Shown one piece after another: positions 26,601-37,899 of a DNA stretch of 64,000 nucleotides. The notes beneath the pieces are model-generated. The model had not been told where the DNA came from and did no database searches. It saw nothing but the letters and a program-made list of their open reading frames with translations. Position 1 is the stretch's first letter; every line of letters starts with the position of its first letter. A program made the translations under genes and the position numbers. The DNA is from Argopecten irradians (Eukaryota > Mollusca > Bivalvia > Pectinida > Pectinidae), in NCBI RefSeq assembly GCF_041381155.1, contig NC_091134.1, positions 4,088,001-4,152,000 of the forward strand, read 5' to 3'.

Positions 26601-29600
26601 GGACTAGTGAAATTAAAACGACTTTTGGGGATATATCTATAAACAGATAATTATCACGCTGCCTGTTACAACACTGCCATGTGATTTTAAAACGAGAATG
26701 TTGATTAAATAGATAGTCCTAACTGTTATTAGTAATATTATTATCTTTATTGCCTAAAAATCTAAAAATCAAGATTACAAAAGCATGAATAATGAACACA
26801 TTTACAAAGCATTGATATAAAATGTATCTATAAGGGATTGCAAAATGGCCATTGAATTAGTAATTAAATATTCCACCAATAAAAAGAGTATATCAATTTA
26901 TAAAACCCAATAAATGTAATTAGCTATAAACATATAACAAACTGAAAACAATGAAAATACATTTGGGGGTCATTTGATGGTGGTGGAGGTTGGGGAGTGT
27001 GTTAAAATCACAACTCATACTGATGTATTATATAGAAGTGGTGTATGGTAAATTTGTTTAGACACACCTTGAGCTTTTAAAAGAATTCCCTAAAACTATA
27101 TACAATAAAAATAATTTTTATAGCAATTAATAGCGAATAATCAAATGTGAAACATATTCCCGAAGCCATTTTGTTGAATAGTTATTCATCGGTATGAACA
27201 AGTGTTGATATAATACCATCTCAGTGTAATAAGTCCCTGTGTTTAAAGGGTGTAACATATTCCATTGTAACAAGTCCCTGTGTTTATCTGTTCGTTTAGC
27301 ATATTAACGAGATAATTACCATGATTACATAACACAGAATTACATACCAGGTGCTGTTATATTTATCAATGAATAATATATTAGGGTACCATAACGAGAA
27401 AACCACACACGTAAATACATGGGTCTATATCGCTAGCTAGGCTATAGAGTCAATAAATAAGAATCAGTTTCAAAATATCTTCAAAAAAACAAAACCGTCA
27501 ATCTTTGATATCGAGATTCAAATACGAAAGAAATACTAAAAATTAAAAAAATGAAATGTATATAAATAAACTTTTGATGAATACATATATAAAAATATGG
27601 ATTGAAACCCTTATGATTAAACTAGATAGATAAAGTGATATATAAGGTATACATAGCTGTTTATAACATTCATTTTAAGTGTCTATGTAAATCAAACTAT
27701 CAGATCAAATGCGGTTAAAAAACCTAAGCGTTAAAAACAGCAAAAAAAACATCAGCAACAAATTACCGCAGACATTTCGCGTTACCGCTGTCCATACACA
27801 CAAAGTGAACATAAAATCATCCTACCTTGTTTGACAGTGCATAAACTCAAAAATCTAAATCATTTGCGAAAAAGGAAAATGACAAAATGCGAAAAATAAC
27901 CAGAAACATCGAATGTGTTTTTAAAGAGTTGCCAAATTGCATTCCAATTACAATATATGTGTGATTAAGGCCCCGTGTAGTTAGAACGTCAAAGCTTCTT
28001 TGATGTTTAACTTCTATAAAAAGCGAAGTCATTTTCCATTGCCTTTTTTATAGCGAATTAATGGTACATTTCTTCAGCTCAATTGATTAGCTTTTTCCCA
28101 CCAGTTTTCATCTAACGCGGTTTGCGTTAAGCTCCACCGATAATTCCAGGCCCTTTCCATAGCTACAATAATGGTTTAGAATTATTTCTCATTAACAATA
28201 ATTGATTAGCTCGTAATTAAGACCTGACTATAGATTAATTTTCCTCTGAATCTCGTTAACAATCTCTGATATATATATTTTAGATTGTTATGGTATGATT
28301 AATTTACGTCTCATTTATCCCTAATTACATCCAGGTAATATTAATTAGTACTGACACGAGTTCCAACTGAAGTGTTCTATCCGTACCATTAGACGGTTTA
28401 ATCTCCGATGTATTAGATTTGCTAGCAAAGGAACAGTGGTATTGGATGGTCATTTTGACGTTTGTTCTACCGTAAAAATAGTCGTTAATTCACGATATTG
28501 AGTAATGAATCTAAAAGGAAAGGTGAGGAGGTCACATGTCCGTGTTATTTCACATAAGCAATGGTAATTACCCTCACATAGCTACAAACCTATCATCAAT
28601 GTAAGATTATCCAGCACGATTTTATTGAGCGAACTGAACCAAGACAATATTTTCCTTTCACTCCAACCTCTGGTAATAAAACGTTATCTCGGCAACCTAT
28701 AATAATGCATAAGAGATTAACCATATTTTTTCATAGAGAAACTTCATAAGTTTATTTCAGAATAATTTTCGATATACAGGCACATATAGGAATTAAAACA
28801 TTATTTCATTATTTTGACTTAGATAATCTAATTATCATTTCCATCGAAACAATCAATTCTACTACAGACCAACGGATTAATTAAGAATTTTCGAATATCA
28901 ATGAAAATGAACTTTCAGATGTTCCTACTGTTATGACGCTGCTTTAGTCGTTCTAACTCAGACGTAATTAACCGAACTAATTATCTGACATTGCCATTAC
29001 ACATTATATAATTAAGTGAACATGATATGATTGGGCGACCACAGCGCCACACTGTGGGGGTCTCGCACTTCTTCTCCCTAATCTATCAGAATCCTGTGGA
29101 GCAGTTAGTAAGTGCCCAGTAATAGACCCCTGTCTTTTGTTTCATGTGACGTCGTTTGTATTTAATTAAGGCTTTAATTCGACTGCAGCAATACATGCAA
29201 TTCCTTATTTCATACATGGCTGTAAAAGATGGCCTTTCAAAATGCAAGCACATTTACGAGCCATTTCTAGTCCTTTCGATTAGATATATTTATGTTGATA
29301 AGAACTTGATACTTTTCATTTACTTTCCAAAACTGATCAAAAAGAAAAATCAAAATACGAGTTTCTTTGACGCCATGGCGACCTCCTACATTGGTCACTG
29401 TGGTGGCGCCAACTGTCTGCACCGGAAGTCGTTTGAAGTAATGGTGACTTATGTCATCTTTGACTTTGACAGTTCGTTTGATAACGGCTTGATTTCTAGT
29501 CTGACCATCCCAAAACTGGCCTTTCTTTAGGGGATACTGATGACCATTTTCCGGGAGATATGCCCCGTTAGTAAACCAATCGTTTGTTACCAAACCGTTT

Positions 29601-32600
29601 CCGCTCCCTGCAAACACTCCTCTCAAAGCAACTTCTTTTGTTCAGAATAAGAAAACATGTTTTTCGCTTTATCTAATTTTGATATTTGAAATAAACCCTA
29701 TTGGGTTTTTTTTAACATGCGATGTTTCTTTATCATGTTTTATATAAAAGGAACAAAGTGAATACCAAATGTTAATAATTGATTTCATTTAAAGAAAAGC
29801 TTTTAAATTAAACAAATACACAATATGTTAAAGGATGAATTTCATTTGATATGTAAATATTACTATTGACTTAAAAGGATGGGATGTCAGAGGTGGGAAC
29901 GGAAAATGTACGGAACACAATGCAGTCAATATTTTTCACATGAAGTCGGGATTTGTTATACTAGAGATCAGTGTAATGATGTTAATACTACATAAAATAA
30001 CTAAACTAATTCTTTAAACAACTTGTCATTTTAAGTTAGAGAATAGCCAAGATAAGGGTGGTATTTTTGTCTTCCAGTAAATTGATAAATCATTTCCATT
30101 TTGCTCTGATTGCACGTACTCCGTGAGTTCGATAAAATCCAACTCATGATGTAAGTTTCATTGTCCTTGAACTGACCGATCGAAATCAGTTTTCAGTCAA
30201 TTGATTTTGTTTTGCTTTAAGAGACCGACGAATTCAAAAAAAAAACAAGATAACACTGACAATTGAATTATAACAGGCACATCAATCACGTGGTTTTAAT
30301 TTAAGACTCCGGTCAAAAGGATGAGAGGATAAGTGGTAGTTAAACCTTTTGAAGATAGTGATTTCCTAATGAACCGTTCATTATACAATAAACATTACTT
30401 TTTCTACACAGTTTAATTCTAAAAGTATATTTACCTCTTGATTCAACAAATAAAACTTAATCAAACCATCAGTATGAGGTTAATGTCCGCAGGGTCAGCT
30501 TGACCACTTACTATTATTCCACCCAGCGAGTGTTCAATAGTCAACTAAACTTTATAAAGTGACCATTGACAAGGATGATTGACAGCTGAACCGCTCGTGG
30601 CCATGTCCCTTACATAAGGTAATGATAGGGGTGTTCGTGGAACGCCCCAATATGAATTGATACTAGCCTATCTCCATTATGTGGCACATCTCAATTAGGT
30701 GGCGGGTTAACATGGTTTTTATGGCTGTTTGTCACTGTAGAAAATAAGTGCTATCTCTTTTGTCAATAAATTTACGTTTCACAAGAAAACATGTTTGATC
30801 TTGCAGTAATGATATGCTGTGATCATGGTTAGTTACCGAATGTTATACATATATATGTAGTTACGCTAAGGGATGTCTCTCAGAACCCTAACATGTATGG
30901 CAATGACTGTAAGAAAGGTACCTTTGTTATAACAAATTGTGTCAAAACATTAAACTTAATATAAAAAAATTAACATGTTATATGGAAATTCAATGTAGTG
31001 AGTTATCACCACCAAATACAGCAATTACATTCAACATAAACTTTTTTTTCAACTTCAACAAGTCCAAAACAGATCAAGATTTATTGATTTAAATATATTT
31101 TATTGTGATATCTTATATACAATAGGATTGCGCACAAGTTTTCCAACTTATATTAAGCCTTCCTCCTAACATCGTGGCGGTTCTTACAGAAGAACGCAAA
31201 TGAGATGTTGATAAATAGAAAGTAAATGGAACTTATTTCGCAGTCTGGTAATTCTGTAAATAAAATAAAATCAAAATAAGAATTATCTGAGTTTCAAATG
31301 GTGTTGTGTATCGTCAAAAATCCAATGATTTGAATTGTTTCAAAAGATTAATTTTTATTATACAAGATTAAAATGATCATAACTCAAATTGAAGAAGTTA
31401 TAATGGAAACAATGAATGTCGATCAGAACAATAAAATAAATAAAAGAATAAAATAAATCAATGAATAAAATAAATAGATAAATGATTAGAATTAATAGAT
31501 ACATGATTAAAATTAATAAATAAATGAAAAAAAATTGTAGCCATCATATTTCTTAGATTCAAATGTGTAACGTATCACAGATTTTCAAATAAACGTTCTA
31601 GTTATATCTCTGTATAATGTTAACTATATCGGATACACGTCCTAGACTTTGCATATGAAGTTGTGCCTTATAAAAACTATAAGTTGACATGGAACATATT
31701 CCGTGAAATTGACGCTCCAGTGTCGAGTAATACCGCCCATCACACATTAGGTGGGGACATGGGACATATTACCACTATTCAATCTTTCTCACACGTTGCT
31801 TGATGGTTTAACATCTCAATAAAGACCCGGCATATCAAATGTCGAAATTCATGAAGTGATCAGTAAATTAATAAAGTCAAGGGTCAAAATAGAAAATTAA
31901 TGTTCTGTAAAACTTGAATTGAATTATCTGCCGTGACAGTTTCATTGTGGCTTTGCGACGGGAGATTTTCGACGGCAATAACAAAAAATACAAAATTTCA
32001 TGCCGAGGCTTAGTTTACTTTTCATACGATACGCTTGTTTTCAACTTTCCCAAATGACTTTTTCTTTAGTAGTACACTATCTTAGAATGTATTTATTTTT
32101 GTTGAACCGCAAAATTTGGAATCATATTTCAAAGGTTGGTTAACTATCCCTATGGCTAGCTTTCCCTTAAGATGAGGCTTGGCCCGGTAATGACGCTGGG
32201 TCCAGCTGTTTCGGACCAGCATGAGGTAGGACTTGGCAATAGATCCGAAATAAACACATCCCCACCACAATGCTATCAGACGGTCACAGAAAAGGGGCCT
32301 GATGAACCCGATAGATCCCGTGATTAATTTCCATATAGTCACACCTGTAAAATTCAGATGTGCAATTTGTCGTTTTCATTGTTAGCCTTGTGCCGTTTTA
32401 ATTTCGGATTTTGCGACCTCAACCCCTCCAGCCGGGTTACTGTAGCCCTAATAACCCTTTCACGCTTCATGTTAATTTTCGATTTCTTCTTTATAACTAC
32501 AAGAAGGAGCAATTCTATCCCGTCACAGCTGAATGGTTGTGTGTAGATCAGTCAAACTAAATGTTCACTTACACATGTTTAGTAGAAATTCATAACCTCA

Positions 32601-35600
32601 ATTTGTTGATGATTTCATTGTTCCAGAAGCTGCCGACTAATCTAACTCTATGTTGAACTATCTGATTATGATACAATTTTACTGAAAACAAAGACATCAG
32701 ACCTTTCTGAAAACACTAAATGACTTTTAAGGATTGGATTTTGCTCCCGATCTTTGTGTGATGTATAAACCAGTCTGGCCGTATTATACCAATATATGGA
32801 TTGGTTATAAATTGATACGCCATGCTTATGAAGATAAACTGCACCTAAACCCTTACAAGTTTTCTTTCATAACTTGGAAAATTTCGATAATTTTGATATT
32901 CTTTAGTTTCAATGGGCCGTACTAGCGATATGAATACTGCATAGAACGGGTGTATGTCCTTTATTAGAGTGAGATAACTATTTCTGTCTCGATGATTGGC
33001 CAAGGTAAATTACGTGTGTGTGGTGGAATCATATCCTGCTAGGCGCAGACTGTGCTTCCATTCGATAGACGGAGTCCCGCGGCGTATTTGCCAGAGACTT
33101 TCCGCGTCAGAAAATATAATCCCTCCATCATTGTCCTTAATAACCCCGAAAGGTGAAATTATAAAAACGAACTATAAGGATCTGTCACAGATTTCATTTC
33201 GAATATAGATTTAACCTCACAAGTTGATAATTTTCTTTTCGAATTACCGGTTTGATGAAACTCGACACAGCCTGCTTTCCAGATTGAATAAAAATGATTA
33301 TAAAGTGCATCGATTCTTCGTCATCTAAATTTCCTTAGATGTTGATAATATTTTTTGAGGAATATATTTATTGAAATTAAGGAACAAATTTTATGAAGCA
33401 TAAAAAGAAAAAAAAAATTAATTAAAAAATTATTTATAAATATAATTTTACATTTGAAAAAATATATGATATATTTCGATCTTGAAGATTGATTTAATGG
33501 ATATGGCGTGCGTTTTTCGGTGTCAAAATTATAGACACACCACCGTCATTCATTAATTTGTTCAGCCATACATTTTTCTTAGATACACCTAATTTCAAAA
33601 TTTATATCATTGATCATACATATGTCCTATCCGTTGTTATGATGGCTATTGCACATAATCATCACAAAATTTGTTAGTGCATATGTATGGTATATTACAA
33701 GAAAAAAGGTTTTAACTTTCACATGTGTTACACAACGTTACACAGCCGGAACAAGATCCTACATGAAATCGGTATTACCCGTAAATGACTTTCCTGGTCA
33801 TGGTGTGTAGGTTGATGACAGAGATACGTGATTATAGTGAGTCTTTGTCTGTTTACTTAGTGTTCTTTGGTTTTAATCAGAGCATTGTGTTTTTGATATT
33901 ACAATAAATGGAGTTTCTCTACATTTAGCCTATCAGTTGATTACGATCAGAATTTATTATTTCTATTGATATCAATTGATTTATCATTCTTAGACATTCT
34001 ATCATTATGTTTTAACATTATAATTGCATTTCCTTGTCTTCTCACATACTCCGATATTTTGATGTTTCTTTTAACCCTGTTTATAAGTTGATTACGATAA
34101 ACACTTATTTCCTTTCGATATATATTCATTTAACATTCTTGAACACTTTATCAAACACTTCACACTTTTATGTGAGAGGGACGCCATCCAGTAGTACGAT
34201 ATATGTGAGACATGATATGGTTTTTCACGTTGAAGGTTGACAGAGACTGGTGTAGCTTATTGGTGCCCTACTCACGCGCCGTCCTGACAGATACATGGAT
34301 TAAACCTAGTCTGTGTATTGTTGACGCTCACAATACAAATACATACTCGGGATGTTTCTTCCCCATGCATAATGCATAGCAATGTAAACATTGCACTTTA
34401 AATCAACACCGAGTCTTGTCCCTGTTCGTTTTCCAATAATAAAAACTTGCAAACTCATGTCTGTAAATAGCATGTGGTTGTTATTTAAAGTAGCTGTGGA
34501 ATGTTTCGGATGAGATTGTGGTTTACTTTTTTGTATCTGATTATACCGTAGGATTGATTCGATTTGTGGATTGACCGCAATGTTTAGTTATGAAGACTAG
34601 CATCGAATTTCTAGTAGTATGATACAATGAAAGTCAAGGAGGAGACATTAACCACAAGTATGTTGTGACCATACTCTTTTGTGACCTATTTGGTTTTATT
34701 TCGGGAGATCTTACAGCCAGTATGAGGACTGAATGATGAATAGTTGTCCATTTGGAACACGCGTTAAGGCTAGCGCTTATCAAAATATGATTTAGTTTGA
34801 ATCCATGGTCACCACCCAATATCAGATTATTGAACTCACCAAATTTTGACCTGTTGTGTGGTGTACATTGTATGTTTATATATATGTGTATGTCCATGTA
34901 TTTTTAAACGTGTATGAATTGTGAAGGCATCGAAGAAAAAAAACCTTAATGAAATACTTGGTAAAGAGGCATTATGTTTACAAAACATAGTTGTCATTGC
35001 AATAAAAGTTGCAATAATGCTATTATACCAATAAAATGTAGTCAATATTTTGATTTAATTTTAAAAATATTACACAATGAATATTGTTGTTTCATGTTTT
35101 ACAGAAGGGTCTGACTGCGATTCAGAACCAGGGCTGTCTGTCAAACGGAAACAGAGACGCAGTAGAACTACTTTCACGGCGGAGCAACTGGACGAATTGG
35201 AAAGAGCCTTCGAACGCACCCATTACCCAGATATCTATACGAGGGAGGAATTAGCACAGAGGACAAAGTTGACGGAAGCTCGTGTTCAAGTGTGGTTCAG
35301 TAACAGACGGGCAAGGTTTAGAAAACAAATGGGAAGCAACCAGATTACCGCTCTTAACAGCTTTCTTCAGGTGCCGCAAGGTGTCGCTAATTCATCATAC
35401 GTCTTTCACGAACCGACGGGGTACTCATTGCCTTCAGCAACAGGTAATAAAATAGAACCATAAATAGCATGGTAAAGACGAACTTTATCTACACATCAAT
35501 GGTTGTATGAATGGAAATGTTTCTATTATATTTTCTTAAGCATACTAGTTTCCTTGCCGTTTCAAATCATTTATATGAACTGTATCAATTGCTACCATTC

Positions 35601-36774
35601 GTTATTAAAAACACATTTATGTAAATAATAAAAAAAATCAAAACAGTTTTCTTTAATAAAATTCAAGACTTTTACGTCATTGTACGGAAGTGATTCTTTG
35701 TGTTCAATATTTTTAATTATTTGATATCGAGATCATTATTTTTATCAACCATAAATCTTGTGGTTCCTATTCCAGAGGGCCTGTTTAACAGACCATCACT
35801 TCCCCAATCTCTCCAGTCCATGAGTCAGCCAATCAAACACGAGAATTCCTATGCTGGTATTATGGACAGTTACCTGTCTCACTCATCACAGGTAAGCTTA
35901 TCAATTCATAAAAAAGTCTACCTCAAGCCTTCTCATTTTGAAGATTTCAGATTTTATTCACAAATATGTTGAACACAGACAAAAATGGAATAATCAGTAA
36001 CAAAAAATAAACATTTTTTCCGAAACAAATGCCATTACATGTAATCGCCAATCTTGGGTTAAAAACAGAATATTGTACATGTATTGCGATATATAATGTC
36101 GGTATTTTTTATGAATTTTGTCTTAGATTATTTTTTAAAATTTTCAATAAAAACAAATATTTATTAATTGTAGTTGTTGTTTTCAATGTCGTTAATCAAT
36201 TATTTTTTTACGCAGATGCATTCTTTGGCCTCTATGGTAAACACAGAAAACACATTTAGTAACACTTGGGCGACGCCAGTGACGTCATCAACTTCGTCAT
36301 CCATCACGAACTACCCACCTACCAATAACCATTACCACTCACCATACAGCGACGTCAGCAAAACAGGTCTACATTACCCACCTCATATCACAGGTGAGAT
36401 ATTGTAAGTCATTAAACATTACCCATCTCATATCAAAGGTGAGATATTGTAAGCTATTAAACATTGCCCACTTCATATCAAGTCATTAAACATTACCCAT
36501 CTCACATCACAGGTGAGCTCAGAGGTAAATTATCAGAATATCTAGCTTATTATTTTAACTTGTATACCCTATATACATACATATCTTATCGAAATTGCCA
36601 TGACTAATAAAACCATTCTTAATTCTTCTTTTTTTATTTGTAGTACCAAGTATGAGCGATCGTTGCTCTATAGACGATAGCCTTGCAGCTCTGCGCATGC
36701 GTTCTCGCGAACATTCTGCCGCCCTGAGTCTTATGCATGTTGCAGACGCTGGAAAGATGACTGCGACTTTTTGA
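20558..36774 (+). CDS. Pax3/7: Pax3/7 paired-box homeobox transcription factor (six exons)
   Basis: This is a sequence-specific nuclear transcription factor of the Pax3/7 (paired/gooseberry) subfamily, which in animals acts in neural, segmental and muscle patterning. Exons at 20558-20639, 24551-25102, 35105-35443, 35776-35891, 36216-36393 and 36644-36774 join with phases 1, 1, 1, 0, 1 to 1398 nt, giving 465 residues, close to vertebrate PAX3 (479). Domains in order: paired domain at residues 28-155, acidic linker, octapeptide HSIDGILA at 195-202, homeodomain at 228-287 with Ser50, Pro/Ser/Thr/Tyr-rich activation region, and OAR motif [16 protein letters not shown] at 435-450. The combination of paired domain, octapeptide, complete homeodomain and OAR is diagnostic for Pax3/7. 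The paired box plus octapeptide sit in one exon and the homeobox in another. In vertebrate PAX3 the paired box spans exons 2-4 and the homeobox is split by an intron. The family call is near certain. The exact 5' end is less sure. Confidence 0.95.
23071..23077 (+). promoter_or_regulatory. TATA box before candidate exon 1b
   Basis: TATAAAT is preceded by ATGCA. Taken with the usual 25-31 bp spacing, transcription would start near 23100 and the first ATG (23118) would follow almost at once. A POU-type octamer ATTTGCAT lies about 90 bp upstream at 22981. Confidence 0.4.
23118..23160 (+). CDS. Candidate alternative first exon 1b of Pax3/7
   Basis: ATG ATG at 23118 opens a 14-codon frame ([14 protein letters not shown]) that ends exactly at a consensus donor G|GTACGT (23161). 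It leaves one G, the same phase as exon 1a, and so could splice to the paired-box exon at 24551 to give ...ALLKGQGRVNQ. A TATAAAT box lies at 23071-23077, about 25-30 bp before the expected start site near 23100, leaving a very short leader. It lies inside Pax3/7 intron 1. Promoter, ATG and phase-matched donor together suggest an alternative promoter. A chance match over 43 nt is possible. Confidence 0.4.
24551..25102 (+). CDS. Pax3/7: Pax3/7 exon 2: complete paired domain plus octapeptide
   Basis: The exon runs from the acceptor ttgaag|GT to the donor G|GTAAGT (25103). It begins [19 protein letters not shown] and codes the whole 128-residue bipartite DNA-binding paired domain. PAI helices include [20 protein letters not shown], the linker is [14 protein letters not shown], and RED helices end [12 protein letters not shown]. 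The Glu-rich linker after residue 155 contains a run of six Glu. The octapeptide HSIDGILA (25051-25074) is the Groucho-type repressor-docking motif of Pax proteins. Here the eighth position is Ala instead of the usual Ser. The minus-strand open frame over the 3' half is a shadow. Confidence 0.97.
28060..29010. promoter_or_regulatory. ATTA-rich candidate enhancer in Pax3/7 intron 2
   Basis: Between 28060 and 28470 there are about a dozen TAAT/ATTA homeodomain cores, including GATTAGC, CGTAATTAAG, GATTAATT, CCTAATTACATC and ATTAATTAGTACTG. Another group at 28960-28990 includes ACGTAATTAACC and CTAATTATCTGAC. Paired-class homeodomains bind such cores, often as spaced ATTA pairs. Position inside a developmental gene's large intron fits a cis-regulatory module. 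AT-richness of the region raises the background, so this is a suggestion only. Confidence 0.35.
29345..29608 (-). other. Unrecognised coding-like exon opposite Pax3/7 intron 2
   Basis: On the minus strand, after gtgtttgcag, a frame reads [60 protein letters not shown] and [16 protein letters not shown]. It then drifts into AT-rich sequence that looks noncoding. The composition (Gly, Asn, Lys, His and aromatic residues in short motifs) is protein-like. No clear donor is seen. It could be part of the same minus-strand gene as 32085-32345, a gene remnant, or chance. Family unknown. Confidence 0.3.
32085..32345 (-). other. Unrecognised coding-like stretch, perhaps a 3' terminal exon
   Basis: On the minus strand, after an acceptor-like ctgaattttacag, a frame runs [60 protein letters not shown] and on to a stop at 32082. 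Base composition is higher in GC than the surroundings, and codon usage looks coding. An AATAAA follows within the last codons. It contains no ATG start near its 5' end, so it would need an upstream exon. I do not recognise the family. It lies opposite to Pax3/7 intron 2. It may be a pseudogene piece. Confidence 0.35.
35105..35443 (+). CDS. Pax3/7: Pax3/7 exon 3: complete homeodomain
   Basis: The acceptor is gttttacag|AA and the donor is ACAG|GTAATA (35444). The split Glu codon restores [11 protein letters not shown], matching EGSDIDSEPDL that precedes the PAX3 homeodomain. The homeodomain at residues 228-287 has [20 protein letters not shown] for helix 1 and WFSNRRARF in helix 3, with Ser at position 50 (paired type), Asn51 and Arg53. 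Position 56, Trp in most homeodomains and in vertebrate PAX3/7, is Phe here (codon TTT at 35317). Drosophila prd and gsb have Leu there. Translation through the donor would reach a stop after a few codons, so the ATG at 35077 and the end at 35463 are not real exon borders. Confidence 0.97.
35776..35891 (+). CDS. Pax3/7: Pax3/7 exon 4: transactivation region
   Basis: The acceptor is ctattccag|AG and the donor is CACAG|GTAAGC (35892), ending in phase 0. The exon codes for [20 protein letters not shown] and continues to DSYLSHSSQ. It is rich in Ser, Gln and Pro, as in the C-terminal activation domain of Pax proteins. There is no recognisable fold. The phases on both sides agree with the neighbouring exons. 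Confidence 0.88.
36216..36393 (+). CDS. Pax3/7: Pax3/7 exon 5: Ser/Thr/Tyr-rich activation region
   Basis: The acceptor is tttacgcag|ATG and the donor is ACAG|GTGAGA (36394). It codes 59 codons plus one base, beginning [14 protein letters not shown] and ending [19 protein letters not shown]. The YPPT and HYHSPYSDV stretches resemble the low-complexity Tyr/Pro C-terminal part of PAX3/7. The last bases of the exon and its donor have been tandemly copied into the following intron. Read-through past the donor meets TAA after four codons (36405), which would give a protein without the OAR motif. Confidence 0.88.
36371..36520 (+). repeat. About 45-bp tandem repeat spanning the Pax3/7 exon 5 donor
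   Basis: The unit ACATTACCCACCTCATATCA plus CAGGTGAGATATTGTAAGTC and a few more bases, covering the end of exon 5 and its splice donor, is repeated about three and a half times into the intron. Two further donor-like sites follow the true one (AAAG|GTGAGA near 36438 and ACAG|GTGAGC near 36512). The copies differ by only a few substitutions and one internal deletion, so the expansion is probably recent. Confidence 0.85.
36644..36774 (+). CDS. Pax3/7: Pax3/7 exon 6: OAR motif and stop
   Basis: The acceptor is tttatttgtag|TA, with a split Val codon. The exon codes for [20 protein letters not shown] and continues [11 protein letters not shown] to a final MTATF with stop TGA at 36772-36774. The OAR motif (36679-36726) is a short conserved C-terminal element of paired-class homeoproteins, thought to restrain transactivation. 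Its presence confirms this as the true 3' terminal coding exon. A 3' UTR of about 1.1 kb follows. Confidence 0.93.
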
Positions 36775-37841
36775 CCTGAAGTAGATTAGAGCCTTCAAAG
36801 ACAAAGTGATGACTTTATCTCAATGTTACCACCAGGTACAAGACATTGCATTGACAAACTGGATAAGGTATGAAATGAGGACAACATTTCAAATAGCTAA
36901 AACCAAAAGTAGCTTAGATGAGGTACTGTGCATTACAATCAGCTACTTATGTATTGGAGAACTATCGTGAGATATGGGAGATTGGTGTGTTCTGTATTTT
37001 ATTACTTGTGTGGCCGGTCAAATTTAACATGACTCTTGTGAGCTGGATTTTGACGCAATGTGATCTTCACAAAGAACAATGTTTTACAAACCAATTGTTT
37101 AATACCCACTTTGCTGATGATGTATTTGAGATTCGTGTTGAATACAACCCTACACAAGGAACTCATCAGATTCTTACGTGGGTCATTTTGTTGACTATAT
37201 TGCCATTTTAAGGGAGCATGTTTCAACTTTAATACACTTTGCCATTATCATATTTAGTAATTTTTAGAAACATAATTCAGGTCTGACGATGTTTCGCAAT
37301 TTAATTTTTCAACAGAAGTTACTGAGACAAGAAAATAATATTTGTGCATATATTTGTTGATCAAATGTGGAGATGCATATTTGATTGATTATTTTTCCGA
37401 TTGCGTTTTATAAACTTTTGATGCACTCGAAGCACGTTAAATGCACAAATGTAGTAGATATGGATTCTATATTAAAAACACATTAGTTGTATTAATGTAA
37501 CATACTGCCAATGTGCTTATTTCAGCGATACTCGTATTCAAGTTGTGATCTTATGATAGCAGTCATTTAACTTTAACTTGAATAGAACCCGCAAACTCGC
37601 GAATATAAGTACTTTTTCAGTAATAGTATATGGTGTTAGAACTTTATGTGATGTGTGAACTTGGTGTACATGTGTTATGGACTATTGAACTACGACTGAA
37701 GCTTGAACTACATCATCTATTATTTGAAATACATGCTAATAAATTCATACAGATTTATTTTACCTGAAAAGATGTGTCCGTAGGTTAACCTTGTATTGTA
37801 CAATATATCATTCATTCATTTGTACAGCCATTTCATACTTC

Positions 37842-37890
37842 AATAAAACAATACTTATTTAAAATGATTGCAATGTTGTTGTGTATGCGA
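37842..37890 (+). terminator. Poly(A) signal of Pax3/7
   Basis: AATAAA at 37842-37847 is followed about 25 bp later by the GT-rich stretch TGTTGTTGTGT, the arrangement expected for cleavage and polyadenylation. An earlier AATAAA at 37738 is a weaker candidate. The implied 3' UTR (36775 to about 37865) contains no long open frame. Confidence 0.55.
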
Positions 37891-37899
37891 TTTTACAAT

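Noticed and set aside
29156-29530. 124-codon plus-strand frame in Pax3/7 intron 2
   Set aside because: Its first half is low-complexity AT-rich sequence and its second half is antisense to the better minus-strand frame at 29608-29345.
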